Assembly: GCF_900323885.1 (NCBI RefSeq)
Contig: NZ_OOHJ01000006.1
Span: 744,001-808,000, forward strand
Direction: 5' to 3'
DNA from: [Actinomadura] parvosata subsp. kistnae
GTDB taxonomy: Bacteria > Actinomycetota > Actinomycetes > Streptosporangiales > Streptosporangiaceae
Length of the DNA stretch: 64,000 nt
The position numbers and the translations under genes were made by a program. Of this stretch, positions 1-7,862 are shown one piece after another; position 1 is the stretch's first letter; every line of letters begins with the position of its first letter. Under the pieces are notes generated by a model, which searched no databases, was not told the origin of the DNA, and saw nothing but the letters and a program-made list of their open reading frames with translations.

Positions 1-2
1 CC

Positions 3-410
3 GGCCCTTCCTTTTCGGATGCACGGGAAGACGATTCCGGCTTGCGGCGAAGGATGGATGATCGTGACCGCCGACCGGAGGCCGACCTGGTGCTCGCCGG
101 CGCCCTGGTCCAGGTGCCCGCCACCTGGACCTTGGCCGGGGTCGGCGTCGTGGCCTTCGGCCTGCTCCCTCGCGCCGCGGCCGCGATCTCCTGGGCGGCC
201 TTCCTGTTCGTCAACCTCTTCGGTGAAGTGCTCGGCCCGATCCTCGGCATCGACTACTGGATCGCCAAGGACGCCGTGCCCTACCCCAGCCTGCCCATGG
301 TCATCTCTGGCGAGCCCTTCACGGCCACAGCCATCGCGATCATGACGGGCGTCACCGCCGTCCTCATCGCGGCCGGTCTTGCCGCCGTCAGACGCAGAGC
401 ACTCACCTGA
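3..410 (+). CDS. ABC-2 type exporter permease, C-terminal part (cut by window edge)
   Basis: The reading frame is open to the left edge, so the gene begins outside the window and only its last 135 codons are visible. Hydrophobic stretches (VLAGALVQVPATWTLAGVG, then ISWAAFLFVNLFGEVLGPIL, then a final helix before RRRALT) match the last membrane segments of the actinobacterial polyketide-antibiotic/tetronasin-type ABC permeases, which end in a short basic tail like this one. The stretch before LVLAGALVQ (DDRDRRPEAD) is charged and not typical, so the gene could already be damaged upstream. The ATPase partner would be expected further upstream. Family assignment is by resemblance; integrity cannot be judged. 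Confidence 0.6.
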   Translation, partial: GPSFSDAREDDSGLRRRMDDRDRRPEADLVLAGALVQVPATWTLAGVGVVAFGLLPRAAAAISWAAFLFVNLFGEVLGPILGIDYWIAKDAVPYPSLPMVISGEPFTATAIAIMTGVTAVLIAAGLAAVRRRALT

Positions 411-609
411 GCCTCAAGGATCGTCGCGGTGAGATCCGCCTGGGTGACCGGGCGGATCTCGCCGTTCCCCCAGCGGACACCGCCCCTGCGGTGCGGGCGC
501 TCGTCGCACCTCATGCGATCATCACAGAAAGTAATGAAACTGTAACGCTAAGTGAAAATGGCGCGGGTAGGAACCTTACGACAAATCCCCTGACCAGGAA
601 GGTTCCCCC

Positions 610-912
610 ATGAGACGCGCGCTTCGCGCGGCTGCGGTCGCGGTGCCGGCCTTGCTCGCCATCGGCCTCGCCACCGTTCCCGCCCACGCCCTCACCGCCG
701 TTCCCAGCCAAGCCCAAGACGGCGACCCGGGCGACGACGACGGCGAGGGCGACGTCGCTGACGAGTTCGGCCTGATCAACTTCGGCAACGACAGCGACTT
801 GCTGTCCAATCTCAACGTCTGCGAAGTGGAGGTCAACATCATCGCGATCCCGATCCTGGACCACGACGACGAGAGTCAGTGCGTCACCGTTGACAACGAC
901 GACGACAACTGA
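610..912 (+). CDS. small secreted acidic protein
   Basis: A 100-residue protein with a classical signal peptide: two arginines, then a hydrophobic AAAVAVPALLAIGLA core and a likely AHA cleavage near residue 28. The mature part is very acidic at both ends (DGDPGDDDGEGD and a DNDDDN tail). Between them lies a conserved-looking core (GLINFGNDSDLLSNLNV, then CEVEVNIIAIPILD) with two cysteines that could pair. This layout resembles small secreted surface proteins of sporulating actinomycetes, but I cannot name a family. An AGGAAGG ribosome site lies before the ATG. A strong hairpin at 1027-1052 follows, so it is probably a single-gene transcript. Confidence 0.7.
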   Translation: MRRALRAAAVAVPALLAIGLATVPAHALTAVPSQAQDGDPGDDDGEGDVADEFGLINFGNDSDLLSNLNVCEVEVNIIAIPILDHDDESQCVTVDNDDDN

Positions 913-1026
913 CGCAGGCGCGTGCGGGGTCCGCCTGTCCCATCAGGTGCGCGCGGCCAGATACCACGTCACCCGACAGCCCCCCGAGCGGTCGGCGGCT
1001 TGTGAGAAGGACCGCCGCACAAGTAG

Positions 1027-1052
1027 CGGCCCCCGCCGCTGGGCGGGGGCCG
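1027..1052. terminator. GC-rich hairpin terminator
   Basis: Arms CGGCCCCCGCC (1027-1037) and GGCGGGGGCCG (1042-1052) pair perfectly over 11 bp around a 4-base loop. There is no U-run on either side, as is common for actinobacterial terminators. It lies between the secreted protein on the plus strand and the toxin gene arriving on the minus strand, so it can serve both. Confidence 0.65.
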
Positions 1053-1122
1053 TTCGCCACGCCCGTCCCGGCCCGGCCGGGCGGCTCGTCGCTGACGGCG
1101 ACGAGGTCAGCCGACCCCGCCT

Positions 1123-1437
1123 TCACAGGTCCTCCGCGAGGCGTCGGTATGCGCGGACGGCTTCCATCTCTTGAGGGGACAGGGTGCCGTGGTACTCCAT
1201 GAACCAGTCACGGATCAGCCGCTGGGGCTCGGTGGTATTGACGTACCGGCGGGCGCCCTCGACCGTGATGGGGACCGTGAGGGTGTCATGGTCATGGGAG
1301 GACATGACGGTCAGTCCGGTGATGAAGCGCCGGCGGGAGTCCACCACGCCGGGCGCGGAGATGACGAGCATCAAGCGTTCCCGGGCGATTCCCTTGGGGG
1401 AGTAGAGATAGACCCCGCCGGTCTGGAGTTGGATCAC
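1123..1437 (-). CDS. PemK/MazF-like toxin
   Basis: A 104-residue protein with the general layout of PemK/MazF endoribonucleases. It has an N-terminal GGVYLYSP strand, a central RERLMLVISAPGVVDSR segment equivalent to the usual RPALVVS strand, and a C-terminal GTLSPQEMEAVRAYRRLAEDL helix typical of the family end. Such toxins cleave mRNA until bound by their antitoxin. Its start overlaps the stop of the upstream ribbon-helix-helix-like gene by 4 bp (ATGA), the usual antitoxin-first order. The similarity is moderate and the catalytic residues are not obvious, so activity is inferred from context. Confidence 0.55.
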   Translation of the reverse strand: MIQLQTGGVYLYSPKGIARERLMLVISAPGVVDSRRRFITGLTVMSSHDHDTLTVPITVEGARRYVNTTEPQRLIRDWFMEYHGTLSPQEMEAVRAYRRLAEDL

Positions 1438-1670
1438 GCTGCGCCTCGCCCGTGGAACTCGTCATCGGCGGCGGCGGCTTCCTGCTCATCGGCGAGCGCC
1501 TCGGCGAGGACTTCGTCGCTGGAGTGATCGGCCGGCGCGCCCTTCACCAAGGCATAGTAAACGGCGGCCTTCTCCATCCATGCGGACTTGCTCAATCCCT
1601 CTCGCTCGGCTGCGGTCGCGATGAGGTCGAGGGCGGTTTCACTCAAGCTGAACGATGTCGTCTTGGCCAT
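1434..1670 (-). CDS. CopG/ribbon-helix-helix-like antitoxin
   Basis: A 78-residue protein with an N-terminal strand and two helices (TTSFSLSETALDLIATAAER then GLSKSAWMEKAAVYYAL) in the pattern of ribbon-helix-helix DNA-binding antitoxins. The C-terminal half is acidic and Ala/Glu-rich (DEVLAEALADEQEAAAADDEF), the part expected to wrap the toxin. I chose the ATG at 1670 (MAKTTSF). An in-frame ATG at 1700 would add ten atypical residues, and no good ribosome site marks either. It overlaps the toxin gene by 4 bp. The palindrome at 1716-1740 is the likely autoregulatory operator. Confidence 0.6.
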   Translation of the reverse strand: MAKTTSFSLSETALDLIATAAEREGLSKSAWMEKAAVYYALVKGAPADHSSDEVLAEALADEQEAAAADDEFHGRGAA

Positions 1671-1715
1671 GCTCGGATGATACGACTTGCAATGCATCAT
1701 GCACCAGACAGTGTC

Positions 1716-1740
1716 ATAGGATCTCTAATAGAAGTCCTAT
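1716..1740. promoter_or_regulatory. 25-bp palindrome, probable antitoxin operator
   Basis: Twelve-base arms (ATAGGATCTCTA at 1716-1727 and TAGAAGTCCTAT at 1729-1740) match at 10 of 12 positions around a central A. The site is AT-rich against a GC-rich background and ends 45 bp upstream of the antitoxin start, where a toxin-antitoxin autorepressor would bind. Confidence 0.55.
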
Positions 1741-2066
1741 TATCTGGGCTCCCATGTCACGTCCTCTCCTGCAGACGCAACCCCGACCGACCCCAGACAG
1801 CGTCACAGTGCCAGGGTTGTCACGTGACGCAGCGGCTCGTTCAATACCGGGGAATGTCACCGTGCCACCGCATCCCAGAGGCCGGCCTCGCTCGGACGCG
1901 TTCGGTACGCGATCTACGAACCCTGCGGCGTCGGTCTGTTGAAGAAGATCATTTTCTCGTCTCCGTGGCACGGCTTCGCGTTGGGCACGCCGGCCCTGCG
2001 CGAGCTGGAGATCCGCCATCCGGCCCTGACCTGGTAAAACCACCGGGCAGTACGCGCATGCCCGAG
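1741..2066. other. no intact gene; possible gene remnant
   Basis: No convincing complete gene. A plus-strand frame ending at the TAA near 2036 reads YAIYEPCGVGLLKKIIFSS followed by PWHGFALGTPALRELEIRH, which looks like a protein end but has no start or recognisable family. A 10-bp palindrome GTCACGTGAC lies at 1819-1828. I read the stretch as decayed sequence between the toxin-antitoxin pair and the lipoprotein gene. Confidence 0.3.
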
Positions 2067-2972
2067 TCAGCACTCGTCGGTCCGCGCCCCGGGGACGGTG
2101 GTGGCGGGGGCCGCGGGCAGGCCGGGCTGGGCCCAGAGCAGGTAGGAGATGGCACCGGCGTCCGCGGCGGGGCCGATCCAGAAGACGCCGGTCTGCTTCG
2201 GGACGGCGAGGCCGTAGTGCCCGGCATTGGTCCTGATGCACCAGGAGCGGTCCTGGGTTCCCGGCTGCCAGTCCTGGAACTCGCTCGTCCAGGCCGTGGA
2301 GGGCATGGACATGCAGGCGTGCAGCGTCGGCCGGCCGGTCCCGGCGAACCGCGCGGCCGCCGCCCCGTTGACCAGCCTCGGACCTACGTTGAAGCCGAAC
2401 GTCTCAACCTGGATGTCCGCCGCGCGGGCCGCGGGCGAGTCGTCCGGCGAGGTGCGGCCGGTGTCGAGGTCGAGGGAGCCGTCCAAGTCTCCGGGGACGG
2501 TGCCGCGCACCGCGACCGCGTCACCGTTCCCGGCGTCGGTGACGGCGACCTCCGCCGCGGTGCCGGGTGGGATGATCACCTTGATCTGCCGCTCCTTGAC
2601 GTAGAGGTCCACGTGCTTGAGCTGCGTGCCGTTCACGCTGACCTTGAGTTCGTGATCGGTGCCGAGCTCGAACACGCTCGTCCGCCGCTGCCCGTGGAGC
2701 GTCTGCTCGATCAGCAGCCACGTCTTGTCCTTCGGCACCGCGTGCTCGATGAGGTATCGCGCCAGGGCGTCCGCCGCGAACAGGCCGAGACTGACCGCGA
2801 TCCCAGGGATCGCCTTCGGCACCACCTCAGGCAGGACGGCGAGCATGATAGGCGAATAGGTCTCGTAGACGCCGGCGATCGCCTTCGGGGCACAGTCGCT
2901 CTGGTCGCAGCCCGAGATCAGGCCGCCGATCAGGACGCAGGTGACGGCTACGGATGCTGTGTGTCGAGACAT
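2067..2972 (-). CDS. secreted lipoprotein of unknown function
   Basis: A 301-residue protein with a lipoprotein signal: MSRHTASVAVTCVLIGGLI then a lipobox SGC, giving a lipid-anchored cysteine near residue 22. The start at 2972 is preceded by a GGGGGACG ribosome site; longer in-frame starts would bury the signal peptide. The body has a helical segment (YSPIMLAVLPEVVPKAIPG), a charged mixed region that could form beta strands (LKVSVNGTQLKHVDLYVKE), and a cysteine-containing C-terminal domain (LHACMSMP, DRSWCIRTNAGHYG) ending in Cys. SWCIRTNAGHYGLA resembles secreted domains where a disulfide closes a beta fold. No family recognised; it appears to be alone in its transcript. Confidence 0.65.
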   Translation of the reverse strand: MSRHTASVAVTCVLIGGLISGCDQSDCAPKAIAGVYETYSPIMLAVLPEVVPKAIPGIAVSLGLFAADALARYLIEHAVPKDKTWLLIEQTLHGQRRTSVFELGTDHELKVSVNGTQLKHVDLYVKERQIKVIIPPGTAAEVAVTDAGNGDAVAVRGTVPGDLDGSLDLDTGRTSPDDSPAARAADIQVETFGFNVGPRLVNGAAAARFAGTGRPTLHACMSMPSTAWTSEFQDWQPGTQDRSWCIRTNAGHYGLAVPKQTGVFWIGPAADAGAISYLLWAQPGLPAAPATTVPGARTDEC

Positions 2973-3239
2973 GGTTCGTCCCCCGCCGGTCGCGTCGCCC
3001 CGCTCCAGGATCGGCCTGCGGCCGGACCCTGGCAAGAGCGGGGCTGGGACGAGCCCGGCCTCCTGGCGACGTCGAGGAGCGCGTTCGCGGCAGGCCGGGC
3101 AGGTGACGCTCTCGGGATGCGGCAAGGTCATCGTGTACGGCGCCTGCGGTGGACGGCCGGACATTGACGGACCTTTCCAGTACGGCCTCGCCGCCCTGAT
3201 CGAAGAGCAGGCCCCATGAGGGGAGTGTTCCGAACGCCG

Positions 3240-3698
3240 TCAGCGGGCCGCATGCTGCGGCGTGCCGGCCGTGGCCGGCTCGCCCGCCGACGCGGACCTG
3301 GCGGGGATGCGCTTGCCCAGCGTGACGAACAGCAGGATCAGTCCCACCGTCAGGAGCACGTGTCCCAGCCCGGAGACGATCGCGATGGCTTCGCCGCTGG
3401 GCTTGCCCAGGACGGTCAGAGTGCCGTGCAGGGTCATCATGAGGACGGTCACCGTGAGGCCGGCGTTGTAGACCCAGAAGAACCAGCCGAAGAGCCGGAC
3501 GGAGGTCAACGCGAACAGCTTCTCCAGGGCGAGGACAACGAGGAAGAACAGCATCCCCAGCGCGAGCAGGTGCGTGTGGACGACGCCCAACTGCGTGTCG
3601 CCGGTGAAACCCGTCAGCTTGGTCATCTCGCGGTAGTAGAGACCGCTGACCAGACCGACGATCATGTAGACGTGGGCGATGTTGAGGATCTTCCTCAT
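3240..3698 (-). CDS. DUF2871 family membrane protein
   Basis: A 152-residue integral membrane protein with four hydrophobic segments. It begins MRKILNIAHVYMIVGLVSGL, followed by YYREMTKLTGFTGDTQLGVV and HTHLLALGMLFFLVVLALEK. The conserved YREFTK-like and HTHLLALG signatures are those of DUF2871, whose members have about 140 residues. Function is unknown; the histidines could bind a metal or heme, but this is speculation. The start is preceded by a purine-rich AAGTGAAGG site. Its neighbours belong to a different unit, so it is probably transcribed alone. Confidence 0.85.
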   Translation of the reverse strand: MRKILNIAHVYMIVGLVSGLYYREMTKLTGFTGDTQLGVVHTHLLALGMLFFLVVLALEKLFALTSVRLFGWFFWVYNAGLTVTVLMMTLHGTLTVLGKPSGEAIAIVSGLGHVLLTVGLILLFVTLGKRIPARSASAGEPATAGTPQHAAR

Positions 3699-3864
3699 GG
3701 GGGCTGACCTTCACTTTCGGGGGGCGGGAGGACCCTGTCGGACTGCGGTCCGATTTCGCGATGGGCGCTGATCAGCGCTGTGGGATCAGGGTCCGGCGTG
3801 ACGGGGGTGCCACTGCGGGATATGGCTCAGCCGGCGGGCCGACGTTGGGCTGTCGGGTTGGCTG

Positions 3865-4287
3865 TCAGGCGACGGGTTGCGGTGACCGGGCTCGGGAACC
3901 GCTGAGCAGGAGGGCGCCCGCAAGGATGACCGCCGCGGCGGTGGCGCCGTGCACGCCGAAGGCGGTTGCGGGTTCTCCGCCGGAGAGCAGCACGATAAGC
4001 ATGTCGCCGATCGGGGTGACCGCCGTGGCCAGCATGACCCACCCCAGGACGCGGCGGTTGCCTCTCACCAGGACCGTGAGGATCACCAGGCCGGACGCCA
4101 GGTCCCGGGCCCCCTTGACGGCAAGGAACCCCGCGCCCTCGCCGTGCGGCCAGCTCGGTAGGCCGAAGTTGGGCGCCATGGATTGGGGAGCCAGCAGATA
4201 ACTCACCCCGACATAGCCGATGAACAGGGCGCCGATGAAAGCGAGAACAGTACCGATCGTGGTATGAGAGGGCAGTTTTGCGGACAT
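3865..4287 (-). CDS. DUF4267 family membrane protein
   Basis: A 140-residue four-helix membrane protein (TIGTVLAFIGALFIGYVGVS; SGLVILTVLV; VLGWVMLATAVTPIGDMLIV; AAAVILAGALLL). It has the KGARDLASGL motif that marks DUF4267, a family usually found beside TetR regulators and small redox or cupin genes. Function is unknown. It is the third gene of the TetR-cupin-DUF4267 run and starts about 30 bp after the corrected stop of the cupin gene. It would therefore be controlled by the palindrome at 5407-5428. Confidence 0.8.
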   Translation of the reverse strand: MSAKLPSHTTIGTVLAFIGALFIGYVGVSYLLAPQSMAPNFGLPSWPHGEGAGFLAVKGARDLASGLVILTVLVRGNRRVLGWVMLATAVTPIGDMLIVLLSGGEPATAFGVHGATAAAVILAGALLLSGSRARSPQPVA

Positions 4288-4317
4288 CAGGAAATCTCCC
4301 TCGATGCTGGTGGGGGC

Positions 4318-4805
4318 TCAGGACGCTTGGCGGTCGCGGGTCCAGGCCGGGCTGTCGAGGAAGTGGTTGTCGTACACGTCCTGAGAGGCCAGCAGTTCCT
4401 CGAGGGTGGCCTCGCCCCTGCGCAGGCGGTCGAGCAGGCGGAAGTACTCGAAGCGCTGGATGCCGGGGCGACGATGATGAGGAGGTCGGCGGTGTGGCCG
4501 GGGGCGGCGGCGAAGGCGTGGGGCATCAGCGGGGGCACGGCCGCCACGTCGCCCGCCTCCAAGGTCACGATCTGCTCGCCCGCCAGGACGCGGGCCTTGC
4601 CCGCCAAGATGTAGAACAGCTCGGTCGAGGCGGCGTGGTGGTGGGGCACGGCGCCGTCCGCGCCTTCGGCGAGCGTCATCCTGATGGTGCTCAGCGCGCC
4701 GCCGGTGTCGCTGGAGTCGAGCAGCAGCCGTCCGGTGGCGGTGGGCGAGATGATGGTCTCGGCGTCGATCTCGCGGACGATGGCCGCTTCTACGATCGTG
4801 GACAT
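4318..4805 (-). pseudogene. cupin-domain protein, one-base frameshift
   Basis: The N-terminal 117 residues are a clear single-domain cupin: GAVPHHHAASTELFYILAGK carries the metal-binding histidines, followed by LEAGDVAAVPPLMPHAF. The frame then turns into Ser/Thr/Pro nonsense. The frame one base away continues as the normal family tail (RFEYFRLLDRLRRGEATLEE, then DVYDNHFLDSPAWTRD) to a TGA at 4318. The shift lies in a CCGGGG run at about 4462-4468, and one added base restores a 162-residue protein. The gene sits between TetR, with which it overlaps by 16 bp, and DUF4267. It is either a recent mutation or a homopolymer sequencing error; I favour the latter because the same fault recurs in this window. 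Confidence 0.75.
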
Positions 4806-5395
4806 GTCAGGCTCCCTTCGAGCGCGGAGGACACGAGCCGTTCCGCGTAGGCCCGGTCGACCGGCGCTCCTGTGATCAGTACGCGGTAGTAGAGGGCGCC
4901 GGCCAGCTGGTCGAACAGCACCTCGGCGTCCAGGTCGGCGCGCAGCTCGCCGCGCACGCGTGCCCGCTCGATCAGGGCGAGCGCCATGGCGTTGCGTCTG
5001 GCGTACTGCTCGCGGGCCAGCCGGCCGATGTCCTCGTGCCTGGCCGCGGCGGCCACGAGCTCGCCGGCGACCCCTGCGGATGGGCCTTCGCGGCCGCCTG
5101 CCGCGCGCATGCGGTTGAGCGCGGCGGCGATCTTCTCCAGGTAGTTGACGAGGTCGGCCCGGATGTCGCCGGTGTCGGTGATCTCGTCGTCGGCCTGCAG
5201 GCGCGCCACGACCGCGACGGCCAGGTGATCCTTGGTCGGCCAGCGCCGGTACAGCGTGGTCTTGGCCACGCCCGCCTGCTCGGCCACCTCATCGATGGAC
5301 AGGCCCGCGTAGCCGCGCTCGAAGATCAAGGCGGCGGCGATGCGCAGCACCCGCTCGTCCACCTGCGTGTCACGCGGGCGTCCGCGAGGTGTCAT
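4790..5395 (-). CDS. TetR/AcrR family transcriptional regulator
   Basis: A 201-residue TetR repressor. The N-terminal helix-turn-helix reads RVLRIAAALIFERGYAGLSI followed by AEQAGVAKTTLYRRWPTKDH; the C-terminal half is a variable ligand-binding helical bundle. I chose the ATG at 5395 (MTPRGRPRDTQ), the standard family start, rather than 5407, which would run into the palindrome. The gene ends 16 bp inside the start of the cupin gene, so the two are translationally coupled. The 22-bp palindrome at 5407-5428, just upstream, is almost certainly its own operator and controls the whole TetR-cupin-DUF4267 unit. Confidence 0.9.
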   Translation of the reverse strand: MTPRGRPRDTQVDERVLRIAAALIFERGYAGLSIDEVAEQAGVAKTTLYRRWPTKDHLAVAVVARLQADDEITDTGDIRADLVNYLEKIAAALNRMRAAGGREGPSAGVAGELVAAAARHEDIGRLAREQYARRNAMALALIERARVRGELRADLDAEVLFDQLAGALYYRVLITGAPVDRAYAERLVSSALEGSLTCPRS

Positions 5396-5406
5396 TATGC
5401 CTCCCA

Positions 5407-5428
5407 TTTCGATACCGAGGTAGCGAAA
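5407..5428. promoter_or_regulatory. TetR operator palindrome
   Basis: Arms TTTCGATACC (5407-5416) and GGTAGCGAAA (5419-5428) match at 9 of 10 positions around a 2-base centre. The site lies 11 bp before the TetR start at 5395, the usual place for autorepression. Confidence 0.7.
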
Positions 5429-5604
5429 TAGAAGCTATACCGCCTCGCGCAATTACGCAACACAAGTTTCGTATTCGGATGAGCGGCCGACTACCGCGAC
5501 CTGCGTTCAGGTGCCGGAACGGCCGCTCACACGGTGAGACCGGGATCAACGCCCTGCTCGTGGGCTCCTATGGCGCACCCGTCGTCCTGGCCAGCGGCGA
5601 TGCC

Positions 5605-5645
5605 GCAGCGTGAGACCGCCGTAGTGCCGGGCGGTCTCACGCTGC
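5605..5645. terminator. 16-bp perfect stem hairpin
   Basis: The arms at 5605-5620 (GCAGCGTGAGACCGCC) and 5630-5645 are exact reverse complements over 16 bp with a 9-base loop. On the minus strand the TGA of a truncated reading frame (5637-5639) falls inside the stem. The hairpin is therefore probably the surviving terminator of a gene whose upstream part is lost. Confidence 0.6.
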
Positions 5646-5745
5646 CGGGTCAGACGCCGGCTCGGCCGGCCGGGCCCGCCGCGGGAAGGCCTCGGCGAGC
5701 ACCTCGGCCACCGCCAGGTCGTCGAGCACGGCGAAACGCCGCGGG
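5637..5745 (-). pseudogene. 3' end remnant of an unknown gene
   Basis: Reading toward the hairpin, the minus strand encodes RRFAVLDDLAVAEVLAEAFP plus a short Pro/Ala tail and a stop inside the terminator stem. The upstream part is replaced by unrelated sequence near 5745. I do not recognise the family. It is listed because codon use and the attached terminator suggest a real gene end. Confidence 0.3.
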
Positions 5746-5771
5746 GGAGCGGGGGAGCGGAGGCACGCCTC

Positions 5772-6225
5772 CTCGCCAGTTAGCAAGGATCATCCAAGAC
5801 GAGTTCCTCCGCATGACCGCGCAAGCGGTCTTGCTCGTCCTGGAGGCCGGCACCGCGCTGCTGACCCTCGCAGTGCGCATGCTGGCCACCAGCCGCTACC
5901 ACCGCCGCGACCAGATGATCACCGCGCTGATGGACAGCGTCGTAGGCAACAGCGAAGGCCGGCTCGCCGACCTCGCCCTCGACCACACCACCGGCCGGCC
6001 CGCGGACCCCGCGACCTGCCTGAGGGCGGCCGAGGCCAAGACGGGGCCGACCATCCGCGCCGCCTGCCGCCTGGGTGCCCTGGCCGACGCCGCCGCCCCC
6101 GGACAGGTCGACGACATCACCGAGCTTGGCACCCCCATCGCCCTCGTCATGCAGCTACGCAACGACCTGGACGACCTATGGGCCCCGCTCACCGGAGACA
6201 CCCCCCACGCCGCACCGATCTTGGC
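5772..6225 (+). pseudogene. polyprenyl diphosphate synthase-like remnant
   Basis: The frame reads like the middle and second half of a class I polyprenyl synthase. It has a helix with ALMDSVVGNSEGRLADLALD, then CLRAAEAKTG, which matches the lysine-threonine-glycine segment of the family. LVMQLRNDLDDLW follows in place of the second aspartate-rich FQxRDDxLD motif. The first DDxxD region and the C-terminus are missing, and the frame runs into a recombinase fragment on the other strand near 6225. It cannot make a working enzyme and is part of the decayed zone at 5.6-7.5 kb. Confidence 0.5.
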
Positions 6226-6460
6226 CTGCGGTTCGGGTACGGCGGTGGCCCGGTGCACGTGTTCGAGGGCGCCCTCCGTGGAGACGACGTGGGCACGCCG
6301 GAACCCGGGGTCGAGGTCTTCGATGTTGAGCGAGAGGATCTCCTCTGCCCGGGCCGCCGTTTCGTGGCGGAGCCGCCACAGCACCCGCTCGCGCAGGGAG
6401 TGGCCAACTCGTCAGCCCGCAAGGGACGGTCGACGGCATCGGCTGGCAGGGCACTTCTCA
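6225..6460 (-). pseudogene. tyrosine recombinase (phage-type integrase) remnant
   Basis: The minus strand encodes RERVLWRLRHETAARAEEIL followed by SLNIEDLDPGFRRAHVVSTE. This is the start of the catalytic domain of tyrosine recombinases, containing the first catalytic arginine (TAARAEEILSL). An upstream piece, DRPLRADELATP, fits the preceding linker but lies in another frame, so there is at least one frameshift. The histidine box and catalytic tyrosine are absent. It abuts the polyprenyl synthase remnant at about 6225, which suggests an old recombination joint. Confidence 0.55.
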
Positions 6461-6640
6461 TGCCACCTTGATGACGACTTTTCCTGAGGTGTGACCGTTC
6501 TCGACGGTGGCGAGGGCGGCCGGGGCGTCGGAGAGCGGGTGGATGGCGGTGATCACGGGTGCGAGGACTCCGTCGAGGGCCAGCCGGGCGGACCGTTCCA
6601 GGTTCTCGCGGTCGAGGCGACGCTCGACGAAACGCCCACC
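6458..6640 (-). pseudogene. C-terminal remnant of a zinc-type NADP-dependent oxidoreductase
   Basis: About 55 codons ending at 6458 read GRFVERRLDRENLERSARLA then DGVLAPVITAIHPLSDAPAA and LATVENGHTSGKVVIKV. This is the standard C-terminus of MDR-family quinone oxidoreductases, including the final G-K-V-V-I-K strand. The cofactor-binding and catalytic parts are missing, and the upstream sequence is unrelated (Tn3 transposase remnant on the other strand). It is a dead fragment. Confidence 0.55.
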
Positions 6641-6713
6641 GAGATCGAGCACAGACATGTCACCTACGGCGACGCCGGTGCGGGGATCCCGGGCCAGCGG
6701 CGCGACCGTCCGC

Positions 6714-7545
6714 AGCGGGCGTCGTTGCTCGACCGGTACGCGACGGTGAGGCCGTTCATCGACATGCTGTCGGCGGTGATCCCCTGGGGCCGCGACCGAG
6801 GCCGGCATCGAGGTCCTTTCCGCGCTGCGCGGCCTGCCGAAGGTGATCGCGGCCCGCAAGCCGGGCGCCGAGCACATCCCGGGGGTTCGAGGGTCTGGTG
6901 ACGGGGTCGTGGCGTGGGCTGGTGTTCGCCAATCCGAAGCTGGAGGCCCCGGCGATCGACCGGCCTGGCTATGTGTTCTGCATGCTGAAGCTGTTGCACG
7001 ATGCGCTGCGTCGCCGGGACGTGTACGCGGTCTGCTCCGACAAGTGGGCCGATCCGCGTGTCCAGCTGATCGAACCCCTGTTGTGGGTGCGAGAGCGGGA
7101 CACGGTGCTGACCGCGCTCGGCCTCCCGGCGGATCCCGCCGAGCACCTGGCCGACCTCGCCGACCTTCCGGACGGCGCGTTCCGGCAGGTTGGGGAGGGT
7201 CTGGCGGGCAACGACGCGGCCAGGATCTCGGGCGGGAAGTTGTCGCCGGCCCGGTTGGAGGCGGCCCCGCACCCTGAGGGTTTCGCCGCGATTCACGACG
7301 CGGTCGCGGGGATGCTGCCCCGGATCGACTACCCGGAGCTGATCTTGGAGGTCAACGCCCGGACGGGGTTCTTGGACGCGATGCCGCACATCTCCGGGTC
7401 GCAGGCGCACCGCGACGACCTCGATCTGAGCCTGGCGGCGTTGCTGGTGGCCCAGTCGTGCAACATCGGGCTGACGCCGGTCGCCAAGCCCGGCATCGCC
7501 GCATTGGCCGCGCTCATCACCAAGCGCGGGCTGGCCGCCCGCGAC
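6714..7545 (+). pseudogene. Tn3-family transposase, internal fragment with frameshifts
   Basis: Pieces in successive frames read as one Tn3-type transposase segment: RYATVRPFIDMLSAVIPWG, then EAGIEVLSALRGLPKVIAAR, then VTGSWRGLVFANPKLEAP and a long intact stretch through PRIDYPELILEVNARTGFLD to SCNIGLTPVAKPGI. At least two frameshifts (near 6797 and 6888) split it. The N-terminal DNA-binding half and the downstream DDE catalytic domain are absent. No 38-bp terminal inverted repeats were seen. It is an inactive relic of a Tn3-like transposon, which explains the surrounding scrambled fragments. Confidence 0.7.
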
Positions 7546-7557
7546 CAACCATGGTGA

Positions 7558-7862
7558 GCATGCGGGTGTTTCTGGTCTTTGGGGCGGGTCGAATCGAGCC
7601 GCACAATGCCCGAACAGCCGTTCTCGAACGGTCAGTGCCGGACGGTCCCGCGCCTGAAGAACGGGGGCGAGCAGCAATGGAACGGTCAGCGGCGTTAGCG
7701 CGGCGGCTTCCAGGTCCGTGAGGACCGCCCGCGCGCGGGCGTGCCCTGTCGTACGGGGCAAGGAGCGGACCGCACAGGCCGTGGTCCGCGAGCGCAGCAC
7801 GTTCAGGTGCCGGCAGCAGGGCGAATGATCACTCGCGTGCATGGCATGGCAGGATCGCAGCC
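7558..7862. other. non-coding stretch with candidate SOS-box-like site
   Basis: No supported gene in about 300 bp. A sequence CGAACAGCCGTTCT at 7611-7624 is one base away from the actinobacterial LexA pattern CGAAC-N4-GTTCG. GAACGGTCAGYG occurs twice (7626 and 7681). The right end must hold the promoter of the metallo-hydrolase gene. Confidence 0.25.

Noticed and set aside
1714..2241. A 175-codon minus-strand frame between the antitoxin and lipoprotein
   Set aside because: It overlaps the lipoprotein 3' end in another frame and is Arg/Pro-rich without any motif.
1452..3167. A 571-codon plus-strand open frame across the toxin-antitoxin and lipoprotein region
   Set aside because: Antisense to two genes with start signals and recognisable features; it has no family character.
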